From the NCBI GenBank assembly GCA_951799445.1, contig OX637290.1, positions 2,854,501-2,918,500 of the forward strand: 64,000 bases of DNA. The letters run 5' to 3'. Of this stretch, positions 11,541-23,043 are shown piece after piece. Each line of letters starts with the position of its first letter. The first letter of the stretch is position 1. The notes under the pieces were generated by a model. The model searched no databases. It was not told the origin of the DNA and worked only from the letters and a program-made list of their open reading frames with translations. A program made the position numbers and the translations under genes. This stretch comes from Pseudisothecium myosuroides (taxonomy: Eukaryota; Streptophyta; Bryopsida; Hypnales; Lembophyllaceae).

Positions 11541-14500
11541 TCAGTGCTCTTGAGAGAAGTCAGGCTCCGAGGGTTTGGGGATATTCGAAATTCGAGTGAG
11601 TTCGGCAGCATGCATGCTTCGGAGGCGTTGGACTCCGCGCATGGCATTCTTCGCAAACTTTCCTGCAAGAAGAGTGGCACCCAAGCTCGGGGGCGCCTTG
11701 TCCGTGGGTTCGCCTTGCAGGGGCAAGTATTGGTCTTCTTCTTTGCGTCGCAGCTCGGCCAAGCGGCGTCGCTGGTACCTTCGCCACGCTGCTTGGATGA
11801 AGCAAGCTCCCCACGTTCGCCAGTGGTTGGAGTAATACCTTAACATCGGGTGCACCCAAACTAGTTAGGAGTGGTTTTGTTGCAATGCAATCCGTTCTAG
11901 TTTCACAATCTTTCACAACTAAGAAAATCTACGTCTCAAGCATACTTGGGTCAAAAGCTCTAAAAAATTGGGTTAACATAACTGTATAACCCATCTAGCA
12001 CACCCTCGAAAGTCGAGACCAATTCTTGATCCTATTTTAACTTTCTTGTATCCTCTTATCACTAGCATCACACCCAAGAATCCAATTGAAACTACAAAAA
12101 AATTGGCTTACATAACATTTTATAGTTTCAAAAGTCATCTAACACACTCAAAAGTTGCGTTGATTTTGATCCTATTCCGACTCTTTCTAGTGCTATCTAA
12201 TCACAAATTTATCACCTCAGGAATCCAATCTAGCTTCCATTTCAAAACCTTCGAAAGTTGGGCGAATTCTAATCCAGATTCTTTCAAGCACATCACCTTA
12301 AGAATCCAAGGTAGCTCCCATTCAAGAATTCGATAGTTTCAGCTTAAGAATATTACGAACTCAATCATGTTACAAAGAATAAAATAAAATCTCTTCCGTC
12401 AAGTTTTGTATTAGCTTCTGAGTGCCCAAATGGCAAATAATAAAGGCAGCTTCCATATCAATAGGAGACGAAATATATAAAATAGAAAGTTTCAAGGAGG
12501 GTAATAAAACGGATCCATAGAAAGGAGAAATCACGACCAATGATAGAAATCAATACTTTCGAAAGTTACAATAATCTATTGTGAACTTCCAAATTGTACA
12601 CTTCAGTGATGAGGTGACGCGAAGTCAAGAGACCAAGGAGACGATCATCACCCACCTGAAGGTATGTTGCAGTTGTTTGCTGTGCAGTCGCCGAAACTGA
12701 CTGGCAACGAACTTCAAGTCATCCGAGGACAGGGAGAACGCCTCCACCTCCTTCACGGCCTTCACACTGTGGGTGGAAATAGGGAGATGGCTTTGAGGTT
12801 TGGGATCCAACGCCCAGGTCAGGAGTTCCTCCCCACAGAAGTCTCCACTTGCAAGAGTGGTTTTGTTGAAGAACCCACTGCGGCCGCCGTTCGTAGTCAC
12901 AGTTTCCAGCTCTCCGCGAATGACGAAAAACATTTCGTTCACGGGGTCGCCCTCTCGGAGGATGTGTGTGCCCTCGGTACACAGCGCCGGCCTCAGCCGC
13001 TCGCACATCGCGTCCAGCAAGCTGTCGTCCATCTGGTCACAAAATGGAACCTGGCAACACGCATAACAAACAGTATTCCAAACTTTAGTAAAGAATTTTA
13101 ACTTGCTATGTACAGTACAATACAACCAGTCGAGCACTGGAAGGCCCGAGTTCGTCATTGGACACCACTCTCTCTACACAAAAATCACAAAAAATTGAAC
13201 AGTCAGACATTGAAGATTCATTACAAGGGGAAGCAAGGACTTAGAACGACACGGTCCTTACTACATTGCTGTAGATTTCACCAAAGATTTCTTCAACATA
13301 CTAATATTGTTATAACACATTAGAACACATAGTTGTCGTTCCATTTGTCATGCTTAGTTGCTCTCGCAACTCTTGACAGCATGGAGGGGGATGGGGTTAG
13401 GACTCTTGACCCTCCGCTTTTGCAACCGCTATGTAGCAATGAAAGCAACACGAGAGGGTTCTTTGTCAAAACTTGATTTAACATACTTAACATGGAACCT
13501 CTTGAAACGGCGTCAAAGGTTGGTAACAAGAATCTATACGTTACCCTGAAAACTAACAAGCTTCAAGCTCTACATTGAATTAAATCAATTCCAATAAATT
13601 CAATGTACACCTTGCAGCAAGAGTCGGAAAAACAAATTCAGTATAAACATTGGACTAATTGACAGTTGATACAGAAACTTGCATATCCGTACTTGACGAG
13701 CAGCTTCCGCACCCACTGCCTTATAATTACTTAAAGAAGGAAAATAAGGCTCGCGCTAGTGAAATGAAGCTCCAAATAATAGACAAAATATGGATGCTGT
13801 AAACAGAAGGTTGGCAAGTGCTTCAGAGGAGAAGGATCTTACGTTCGGCACAGAATAAAAGTTACTACCTCCGTTTGGAAATAGTGTATCCATTCTCAGT
13901 AGTGATGCATACATACTTGAGCCATACTTCTTTACTCATTAAAAATTGATCTATTTTGATAGTTTTGGGCATACAAGGCTGAGAATTATCAAAAGTACGA
14001 AGAAATTCTATTCATTATTTTCTGCCGAAGCTACAGGTAAGTGAGCAAGTATCGTATGCAAGTGCTTACATTGCGAACCAGACGCAAACAGAGATGGCGT
14101 TTGATGTCCCTCCGCAGGTCCGTGGGCAGGCTCTGCACCAGCATTTCCTCGTCCACGCCGCGTGTGGCCACCCACTTGTATTGGTCATAGCGACGCACCC
14201 GCTGCACGATGTGTTGCGGCAGGTTGCGGTGACGCATCCACTGCTCCGTGTCCCGACGCTTCACTCGCATTTCCTCCAGCCTCACGGTCAGGGATTGCAG
14301 GTATGTCTGCCCAACCCACCCCCATTGTCAGATCGCTAGCAACGGACTCCATGCATCTACCTTGATGCCAACTCATTCTTGTATGATCTCTCAAAACCTT
14401 CACTAATCATACTTTGTTCACAGAACATGTACAGAAAGTCATGTCCAGAGTTTGGGCTTAGGGTTTAGGGTTTTAGGGTCAAGTATGTCTACCCAACCCC

Positions 14501-17500
14501 CATTGTCAGAACGCTAGCTACTGACTCCATGCATCCACATGAATGCCACTCATTCTTGTATGAAGTCTCAAAACCTACACTGACCATACTTCGCTCACAG
14601 AACATGTCCAGAGGGTTGGTTAGAGTTGAGGGTTGAGGGTTGAGGGTCAGCGATAGCAGGTATGTCTGCCCAACCCACCCATTTTCAGAACGCTAGCCAC
14701 TGACTCTCTGCATCTACACGAATGCCACTAATTCGTGTATGAATTCTCAAAACCTCCACAGACCATACTTTGTCCTCAGAACATGTCCAGAGTTTTGAGT
14801 TTTTTAGGGTGAAGGGTTTTAAGAGTTTAGGGTTGAGAGGAACGCACCTGCATGTTTCCGATCAAGAAGGCAAGTAAGATCAGGCCGATGAGGATGATAC
14901 ATATGGTGAAGATGATTTCGCCGACGAAAGTACTGACGTCCAAGGTTTGAGTCAAGGAACTACAACACGAGAAACAAAATCCCATGTTCAGCTCACACAA
15001 GCAATCCTGAACAAGGATGGGTTGCAATGAAACATATAACAAGCCGTTAATCACAAATGTCTACCCAAGTATATTTTCCTTATGTCTCTTATCATATAAT
15101 CTTCAATACAATCCTAAGTAGAGCCCTCACTTTTGGAGAAGTCTAAAATCCTAATCAACAAACTTAGAATGAAACGATTCTTATAAACCACATGTCAAAA
15201 TTCTACTAGACACAAGAAAATCATTTCTTGGAATGATGGGTCCTCAAACATGTGTCATTTCATCGGGCACCAGAACTACATTTTTCAACCATTGCTTAGT
15301 ATCTCAACGTACAGCCAACAAAAGCAGATCAACGTCATTAAACAGCGTCATTAATTCAACACAAATAATACCACAAACTCCTGCGTGGTATCAATCTTCG
15401 AACCGTTCAATACACGCCTTATTCCCACAGACGTACCAACAGCCTTCAGCCAAATGATGTACTTGACATCACTCCAAGTGTGCTTATTCAAATGTGGCTA
15501 CTTGACCATGATCAATGCATGCTGGAGTGAGCTAAAAAAAATCGGGGAACAAGGAAAGGCAGGCATACCTGAGAGAAAGCAAGCCAAGCCACAAGCAGTA
15601 GAAGTAGGTTTGCGAGAAACGAATGCTGTTGGACGAAATGGCTTGCTCGATGGCATTGGAGTAGATCCCATAGTTAAACCGATCAAGATCAGGATCAGGA
15701 GATGGACCATTGTTGCAAAACAAGTTCGACGTATTGTTAAATTTGAGATACCAAGGTGGTTTCTCCAATGTCTGATCGTTCCAGTCACAATCGAAAATCT
15801 CATGTCTACACTGATCCTTAGTACCAGCCGCTATAGCGCACTGCTGCTTCCAGCATGTGTCTTGCCGCTCCACGGAGAGCAGGTACCAAGCTGCACCCAC
15901 AATCTACAAATGCCAAACGCCGCATGGAAGTAAGGATTCTCTAGCATAGTAAACATGCGATTGACCGCACACCCTGACTTTTAATTGGTGTAACAAATTC
16001 ACTGTTGTATCAATTGATTTGAAACTCATTAACAACTAAAGACAATTGACCCTGACACTTTCAAAAAAATAACATTCGTTTAAGAATCATGTATGCCTTG
16101 TGATTTATGATGCAACTAGTTATTTTCAATTTCTAAAGAGTAAAAGTTAGTTGAACAATAAAGATTCTTGCAATTTGGAAACTTCCTTACAATATCAACA
16201 AACCTTTTGTGCAACCAATATCCATGGTTGGTGTGCAGTTAGTGTGCAAAGAAGGGGAAGTGCGCGTTCCCTGGCATGTCTAACCTAATGAGTGCAAGAT
16301 AAATTGGATTGCAACATACTCTCCCAGAGATAAATGATTTACTTACATGGCTGGCGAGCAAGTACAAGACAAGGTTGAAGGCGGCCCCAGCCCAAGCGGT
16401 TTCCAAAAGAACACCAGTGGAGTTGATCATTTTGGACAGCAGTGGGAAGATTCGCAACATACGAGGGAAGTACTGAAACACCACGATGTACCGCAATGCA
16501 TTTTTGGTGTTGATGTTGACGGAATCTAATCTATACACATGCGGCACCACTATCCAGATAACAACCTGCCAGAAGTCGGCACACTACTGTTAAGGAAGGC
16601 CACAAAATGGGACTATATAGAATGACATCAGTAAAGAAAACTCGTTGTGTAATTCAATTCATGACACCATCGAAAATGTCATTTAAAACTGCAAGCAATT
16701 TTCTAGCGACGCTACAAGCAAACGAGTATTAAAGAACCACATGACGAAGGAAATGCTCACATCACAAGCTGGCTGATAAGGTAGAGGATGCTAGAACCGT
16801 TAAGGACCTGATATCGTTTCCTATTGATTGACCCCTGTTACCAACAGCAATTCATCTCTTCCAATATACGAGGTTGGCCTTCAATTAGCAATAATTGGGG
16901 TGTAAGAATCAAGACTTGGCTAATAGTGTCTATGGCCATTAATCTTTGAATGAAAAATGGGGTTGTCTAATGTCCCGTCAATAGAAGTCTACAACCTCCC
17001 ATTTTTTGAATGATTGCAGAAGGAATCACCTAATACTTTGATTGATAAAACAACAAATCTCAAGAAATTTGGCTCTTGTACCCAAAGTGATCCCCACTGC
17101 TCTCTCCCAATGAAAGCGCACTCCTAAACATGCCTAAAGTGATGCAAATAGTATCCTCTACATTACATTCCAGTGAATGAAACGCACGAACAAGAAGTAT
17201 CGATGCGCACCTGAGGAATTGGCAAGACAGCCACGAAGTCGATCCAGAAATCAAATTTGAAGTATCTGGTAGCAATTTCTTTAGGGTTGGTGACAAGCTC
17301 CCCACGTCCAAACACGCGAGTGGAGGGTCGAACGTAAGCCGTCTTGAAACGAAGCACCATGTGCACCACGTAAAAAAAGTCGGTGATAGTGCGGAATACG
17401 GTCACCGCCACCTGAAAAGTCATATCATCATGCACAAGTTTTAGTCAGGTGGTTACGAGAGAAACAAAATGGATGTAACAATAGTAGTAGTCCACGGGGC

Positions 17501-18241
17501 CTGGTTGCCAAAATTCCTATGCAATGATACTGTCTATAGTCAAAATTGACACCTACAATCACCGAAGTATCATCCAAATATCACAGAATCATTACACATA
17601 TAATACATGAGAATCAAACTAAGTAAAATACAAAACTTGGCTTCCCAGCTAATCACCAAAGTATCATCCAAATGTCATAGAACTACCACTCGTATTAACA
17701 CATGAGAATCAAAGACAATCAAATATCACTGAACAATCACTCGAACAACACATGAAAACCAAAGACAGTAAAATATTACAGAACTATCACTCGTACAACA
17801 CATGAGAATCCAAGACAGTCAAACTTAATTTCCCAGTTTCTTCGTGTTTTTGCTAAACTTTCACAGCACCTGCAGCTGCCTGGAGATTTGGACGCAACTC
17901 CGGCTGTAGTCCACTTTCGGGAGGTAGAAGAAGAGCGGGTCCACGAAGACGGCCACCAAGCAGGACGCCAGGAAGAAGGTGTTCCACTTGTGTAAGGAAG
18001 GGCTGGCCGGGTCCAAATACTTCCACCGCGTGTCCTTGGTGGGCAAGTCCGAGTCGTAGTTCGCGTGGGGGGAGGTTTTATTATTGAGCCGCAGCGTCTG
18101 GCCGAGCTTGAAGAAGCCCTTGGAGCTTCGTTGCCAGCCCCGTCGCATTGCGGAGGCGTTGTTGTTGCTGGCGCCGCTGCTGTCCATGGCGAAGCCGGAG
18201 CGCAGGGGGACGTTCACGTCGCTCTCGGAGCCCATGGACAT
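11541..18241 (-). CDS. Plant cyclic nucleotide-gated cation channel (CNGC), eight exons
   Basis: This is a six-transmembrane, tetrameric plasma-membrane cation channel of the plant CNGC family, gated or modulated by cyclic nucleotides and calmodulin. Exons on the minus strand are 18241-17870, 17411-17211, 16565-16347, 15903-15569, 14959-14848, 14306-14070, 13050-12656 and 11838-11541. All have GT-AG borders, and phases join into about 722 residues. Order: S1 near 86-107, S2 125-146, S4-type segment 207-238, pore 355-385, S6 ending LLIGNMQ-like at 413, C-linker (LTVRLEEMRVKRRD). The cyclic-nucleotide-binding domain carries GDFCGEELLTWALDP at 561-575, and an IQ motif FIQAAWRRYQ follows at about 637-646. 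The pore triplet at 379-381 reads TQT where plant CNGCs usually have GQN-like residues. AG before GTTCCG at 18268 suggests a spliced leader. The exact subgroup was not assigned. Confidence 0.95.
14301..14846. repeat. Three tandem 177-182-bp units filling a CNGC intron
   Basis: Units start at 14301, 14483 and 14660 with GTATGTCTGCCCAACCC or a close variant. Each continues with GACTCCATGCATC, ATGCCA-CTCATTCTTGTATGA, CAAAACCT, CATACTTTG and AGAACATGTCCAGAG, and ends in TTTAGGG-like sequence. Together they make up nearly the whole 541-bp intron between exons 5 and 6 of the channel gene. Each unit also copies the intron's 3' splice site and the first bases of exon 6. Confidence 0.85.
16790..17160. 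repeat. Diverged copy of a segment also at 18740-19090
   Basis: Shared order of motifs in both segments: TTACCAACAGCAATTCATCT / TTACCAATAGCAACTCATCT; TGGGGTTGTCTAATGTC / CGGGGTTGTCTAGTATC; AATAGTATCCTCTAC / AATAGTATCATCTTCC. One copy lies in the intron after CNGC exon 2, the other in the probable leader intron about 1.95 kb away. Same orientation. Confidence 0.65.
17555..17830. repeat. Imperfect tandem repeats in CNGC intron 1
   Basis: Units of roughly 55-90 bp share CACCGAAGTATCATCCAAAT, CAGAACTATCACTCGTA and ACACATGAGAATCAAAGACA. They lie between exons 1 and 2 of the channel gene, and no protein is encoded. Confidence 0.65.
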
Positions 18242-18353
18242 CTGGGAATCCAGGCTTGGACGGAACCTGAAGAAGATGTGTGCAGTGCAATTGATTGATT
18301 AGCATTAGGATTTGTAATCTGGGAATGGAGCCCATTTGAGAAAAAAACAAGTT

Positions 18354-18720
18354 GAGATCTCTACCAGGGAGCTCGTACTTTGAGCTCAGATTATGGGGTT
18401 CAGACTCCCTCAGGGCTGACATATGACAAAATCAAGAGCCAGAATTACAAGCTGTGATAACCCCGATGATTTGAAATCTCTACACAAGGGACTAGTACAT
18501 TGAGACAAGATATTGGGGTCCAAAATTACTCAAGGTTGGAGTTGGAAACAAATGATAAGAGACACATCATAGAAATCGCAAACTTGACAACCCCTGTGAT
18601 TTAAAATCTTTACAAGAGACTAGCACATTGAGACAAGACATTGGGGCTCAATCGAGCAAGGCTGGATTTGGAAACAAATGATCGAATCACGCAAATGAAA
18701 TCGCAAACTCTGACAACTTC
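18354..18720. repeat. Three imperfect tandem units in the probable CNGC leader intron
   Basis: Units begin near 18354, 18473 and 18603 with GA(G/A)ATCT-CTAC. They continue with an ACTAG-ACATTGAGACAAGA-ATTGGGG block, CAAGG(T/C)TGGA and GGAAACAAATGAT. Spacing is about 119 and 130 bp. They lie directly upstream of the first coding exon. Confidence 0.7.
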
Positions 18721-18739
18721 CATTTATACCAATAGGTAG

Positions 18740-19090
18740 AAGAAACTTAAACCATTAGGAGACTGATTCCATGACGTTGTTACCAATAGCAACTCATCTA
18801 CTCATGCACTTCATTGGACATTCTAGCAAGTGGTGTAATTGATATGATGCATGGTGCATTGACATAAAGTCTGTGGCTAACGGGCTTTGAATAAAAACGG
18901 GGTTGTCTAGTATCACTTCCAGTGGTTACAGCCTCCTCACTTAGAAACCGCATCAGAAATTGATAACATTTCATCTCAATAGATTTGGAGCATAAACCCC
19001 AAAGACCTCGATCTCTACTGCACCAAACTGATCTCCAAAAATCCCACTCCTTCGCATGTAAAAGGGACACAAATAGTATCATCTTCCTTA
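18740..19090. repeat. Second copy of the 16790-17160 segment
   Basis: See the partner copy in the CNGC intron. This copy lies upstream of the coding region and keeps the same orientation and motif order. It suggests local segmental duplication during growth of the gene's introns. Confidence 0.6.
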
Positions 19091-19199
19091 CCTCACAAAC
19101 TTTTTCCTGTCGCCGTTCATTTTGTGCACCTTTGTCCTGCCGAGCATGCTCCTGCAGCAATGAACCCTTCTTGGCTGTGGCGCTAAGCTCCAGACACAC

Positions 19200-20300
19200 A
19201 ACCTTTACTGCACCGGCGTGTCCTCGTCGAATCCCACCTTGACATAATTTTAATGGCACTGCCGGTGCCAAGCACGTCGTCTCGCAAGGCACTCAGATTT
19301 GGCATCTGCGTCACCCCCAAAGAACTCAGTTTGACAGAATTCATTCCCACATGATATATCCAAATTGAACTCTATACCGATTTTCATTTCCCCTGTCTGC
19401 AAAACCTAATCACAACCTAAAAACACAAACCTCGATCACAAACCGCCAACAAACTCTAGTTTCGGAACCCAGACCCTCCAAACTCCAATGCTGCCAAAAC
19501 CATCATCAGAACTACCATATCCCCTATCCACAATCACGAGAGTGACCCGACTAACGCGCCCCAAATTCAACTCTCCAAACCTCCCAAAGCAAGTAACCGA
19601 ATCCACGCCAATTCCAGAACAACTCCATGAAACACAACAATACAACCAAACACCACCAATTCCCTAATCACGCTGTAACGTCGCACGAACCCAATCTAGC
19701 TCCTCACAAAGCTTTCTCAATCCCCAACCTCGCTTCACAGTCGAAGCACTCCATCCTCTAGTAACGTCGGTAAATTCTTTTACCCACAGATTCCATTCCA
19801 TTCCCCAAACAGAATCGAAATCCCATTACCTGCAACAGCACCCAAAGAGAGTCAAAGTAGCACCACTCTCCTTCACGTCCATGCCACTTCAGATCACAAA
19901 AAGCTCCGATCCTCCTTCTCAACACGAGCTGTGCACAGTGGTGAATCCCGTTGGCGGCGTTCGTAGGGCATTGCAAAGGCCAAGCATTTACGATCTCCCA
20001 GCTGAGGAAGACTTTGTTTGTGAACAGAAGAGAGAACTGGAAGATGAAGGTTTGTGACGACGATTACTACTAAGTTCTGCTCCTGATGGAGAAGCCAAAG
20101 GCTGTGTGATGTCGTCGGCCATGCACAGTACTACGGTACCGTGCAAAGAATGCGCGTGGTGGTCCCCGGAGCAAGTTTCGTCGACATTTGGCTGCAGACA
20201 AAACTCACAGAAGCGTGAAACTGACGAGAATGGCTGGTGACGCCGGACTTGGAGAGAGAGACAGACGGACAAAGTGATGAATCACTGTTGAAAAGCCATC
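19200..20300 (-). promoter_or_regulatory. Probable CNGC leader exon and promoter region
   Basis: This GC-richer stretch upstream of the channel gene ends, on the minus strand, in a pyrimidine-rich patch (GTCTGTCTCTCTCTCC, about 20248-20266) typical of plant core promoters or leaders. Several short open frames lack family features. A leader exon probably lies here because a 3' splice site precedes the first coding exon. Its borders cannot be fixed without transcripts. Confidence 0.4.
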
Positions 20301-21321
20301 AGTTTTTCAAACTGTTGAAGGAGGAAATTGCGTTGAAGGTGCGGAGGTGAGTGGGAGGGAGATGAAGATGAAGTTGGTTCTGTCCATCCGACATTACATC
20401 TTTGGTATGTTTGCACTTGGTGTTAGAGGTAATGTTTGCAATGTGAATCTGGTGTAGAAGTACCTCTAAATTTGTTCCAGTAACAACATTCTTAGCACCA
20501 AGTGCGAATATAGTCCAAGTCTTGGAGATGGAAACTTATTTTGGAACTGTAAAAGTGTGCGGCGGAGAATGTTCGGGGAGAATCACCGGTTGGTTCATTG
20601 TTAGCCAGTGCCTTTGGAAAAATAAATGGTTGGTGGAGTATGAAAATGGAGGATCTGAGATCGGACAAAAAATTGGTAGGATTGGTAATTAATTGTGTGC
20701 AAAAATAAAAGGTGGATATGTAGCCATTGTTTTTCATGAAATTGTCAAATTTTAGCTCCTTGCCAGTTCAAATCCAAGGCTAATCCTTGGGTTGTTGAAG
20801 GCGGGTATCAAGGTGGGTATTGCTTTAGGGTTGGCCCCTAAGGGTCTTAGAGTGTTTGTGCACGGCATGGCAGGTATTACTAAAGAGTTGGTTGTCAGGT
20901 ATTATTGTAGAGTTGGTTGTGGTTGTTAGTCCATGCTCTATCATCCGTGTCTATCCAATGTAATGAAATTTGGAATTTAGTTTAAAAGCTAGCAAGTCTT
21001 CAAAATAAGAAGATTGTAGCCTTTGCAAATTTCAAGTTGAAGGAATGTGGCCGATGAAAATTTGCTACTAGAGTAAAATAAAAATAAGGTAGGAACGAGG
21101 AGGTTTTGGTAAGGAAAAGATACAATTGTTGCCCTTGGAAAAAACTGTAGCTCTTTCTACAAAGAAAAGTCAAATTACCATGGCAACTCCGAAACCTTCT
21201 TAAACACTAGTTTGGCAAAAGGTAGTTGACCAAAAATTATCACATTATTGGATGACTAGGTGCATTTTTGTTTTTGTTAGAAGTCTCTTCAAAGCCATTC
21301 ATCGGATACTTTTAGTCTATG
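20300..21321. other. Intergenic DNA, no gene seen
   Basis: Only short open frames without recognisable domains are present. I see no tRNA or clear repeat ends. Confidence 0.5.
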
Positions 21322-21481
21322 CACTACAAGGGAGCAGTGTCAATTTGGACATTTTTTTGTCAATTTGGACATTTATTTGTCAATTTTCTGTCAATTCAGA
21401 CATTTTTTTGACATAATTCTGTCATTTCGGACATTATAGTCAATTAGGACGTGTCAATTCGGACACTGTTTTCTTGTAGTG
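21322..21481. mobile_element. CACTA-type miniature element, 160 bp, target duplication ATG
   Basis: It starts CACTACAAG and ends CTTGTAGTG. It is flanked by ATG at 21319-21321 and 21482-21484, the 3-bp target duplication typical of CACTA (CMC) transposons. The interior is made of repeated GTCAATTTGGACATTT / GTCATTTCGGACATT units. It has no coding capacity. Confidence 0.8.
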
Positions 21482-22718
21482 ATGGCATCTCTACTAGGTA
21501 AATTTTGGAAGAATCCAACCTTACCACTAAGTTAGGCAGCCAAAAATTATTCAGATTCATAGATGAAATTTGATATGTAATTAATTATAGACAAATCCAT
21601 AGTCCAAAATTAATATTGCATCAACTAGAGAAGGATAAAAATATTGACTATTCAAACCAAATGGATCAAAATCATCATTTTGGGTCAAAAAGAAAAATTA
21701 ATTGACAAATGTTAGCTGCATCAATACATTTTTAATTACAAAAAATGCCCACAATTCTATGAAAAATCCAAAATTAATAAGTATGGTTTTGAATAGGCGC
21801 ATTCTTTGTTTCTATAATTCCTTTGAAAGTCATTCATTGGATAGTTTAGTCCTTGGTGTCCATATTAGGTTAATCCCTAAGGATTCAACCATCCACTAGG
21901 AGAAAGATGACTATTGAAAGAAAAAATGTTTTACATGAATCAATGATATACATAATAGATATGTTAGAAGAATTTTAATTATTTATAATAAAAATATTTA
22001 AAAATTTTAATTGTCTTTAGTCTTTAAGTCATGCATTGAAGGGCTAAATAACCCGTAATGGAGTCGGGCCTCTAGTGGATGGGTGATGAATGGATTGAAG
22101 AGCTATACGAAATAGATGTAGTACATCAAATTTATTGAAAAGGTAAATTTTGTCTAAACATTAGTAATGTGTCCATTACAAGGAATTTGAAGCCTTTAAA
22201 AGGTCCTTTGCATTATTGAACTTGGAGCATATAGTACAAAACTTCATTTTTTAGCAGAAGAAAATATAGTGATTTTAATATATGGATCATATTCTCCTTT
22301 CCAATTGAATTCCACAATACTAAAAATAATCTCAATTGAACTAAGCATCAAAATTTAATGATTAGTTTTCAAATTTTCACCGTAAAATGCTAGTAGATAC
22401 GTAGCTAATCAAGCAAATGTGTAATCTTTGGCTAACTTGGTAAGAATGCTTTATTTAAATAGATAGACTCTAAAGGCGTTTTAAAGGCCTCAAATTTCTT
22501 TGTAGATCAACAATTTTGTACAAAATTATGAATCATGTTATTGGTATGTAGACATGGAAAGAAAGAGAAGACCAGCAAAAATATAAATCTTAATTTAGAA
22601 TTGTTCACAAGCTATACTTTATTTTTCCTCCAATATCCTTAGATTTTCTATCACCAAGCTCTTTTAGTGGTCATTCTTGTATCAAATATGAGTTTATTTC
22701 ATAGACATGTTTAATTTC

Positions 22719-22810
<92 letters not shown>

Positions 22811-23043
22811 TTGACTTTGTATGAATAAACTATGAATTATTTAAAGTGTTCATCACAAAAGTGTATACGTGATCAACCCTAAGCCCTCATGTTCAAAAAC
22901 TCAAAGAAAATTAGCTAAAAGAGAAGAGTTAATTAAAATAATCCAAAATGCAATTCAGACATATGTATGTTATAAAAAATTTAACACATTGATATTGACT
23001 TATTAATAAATATCTTTTTTTCCTTGGCAACATGATGTTTTTG
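21482..23043. other. AT-rich intergenic DNA with a microsatellite
   Basis: No gene is recognised. The stretch is AT-rich and stop-dense and includes the (TA)n tract listed separately. Confidence 0.5.
22724..22808. repeat. (TA)n microsatellite, about 85 bp
   Basis: An uninterrupted TA dinucleotide run of about 42 units follows TTTCATGTG. The length may be uncertain in an assembly. Confidence 0.95.

Noticed and set aside
15385..15933. 182-codon plus-strand frame opposite a CNGC exon
   Set aside because: It is antisense to the pore exon of the channel gene and has no domain features of its own.
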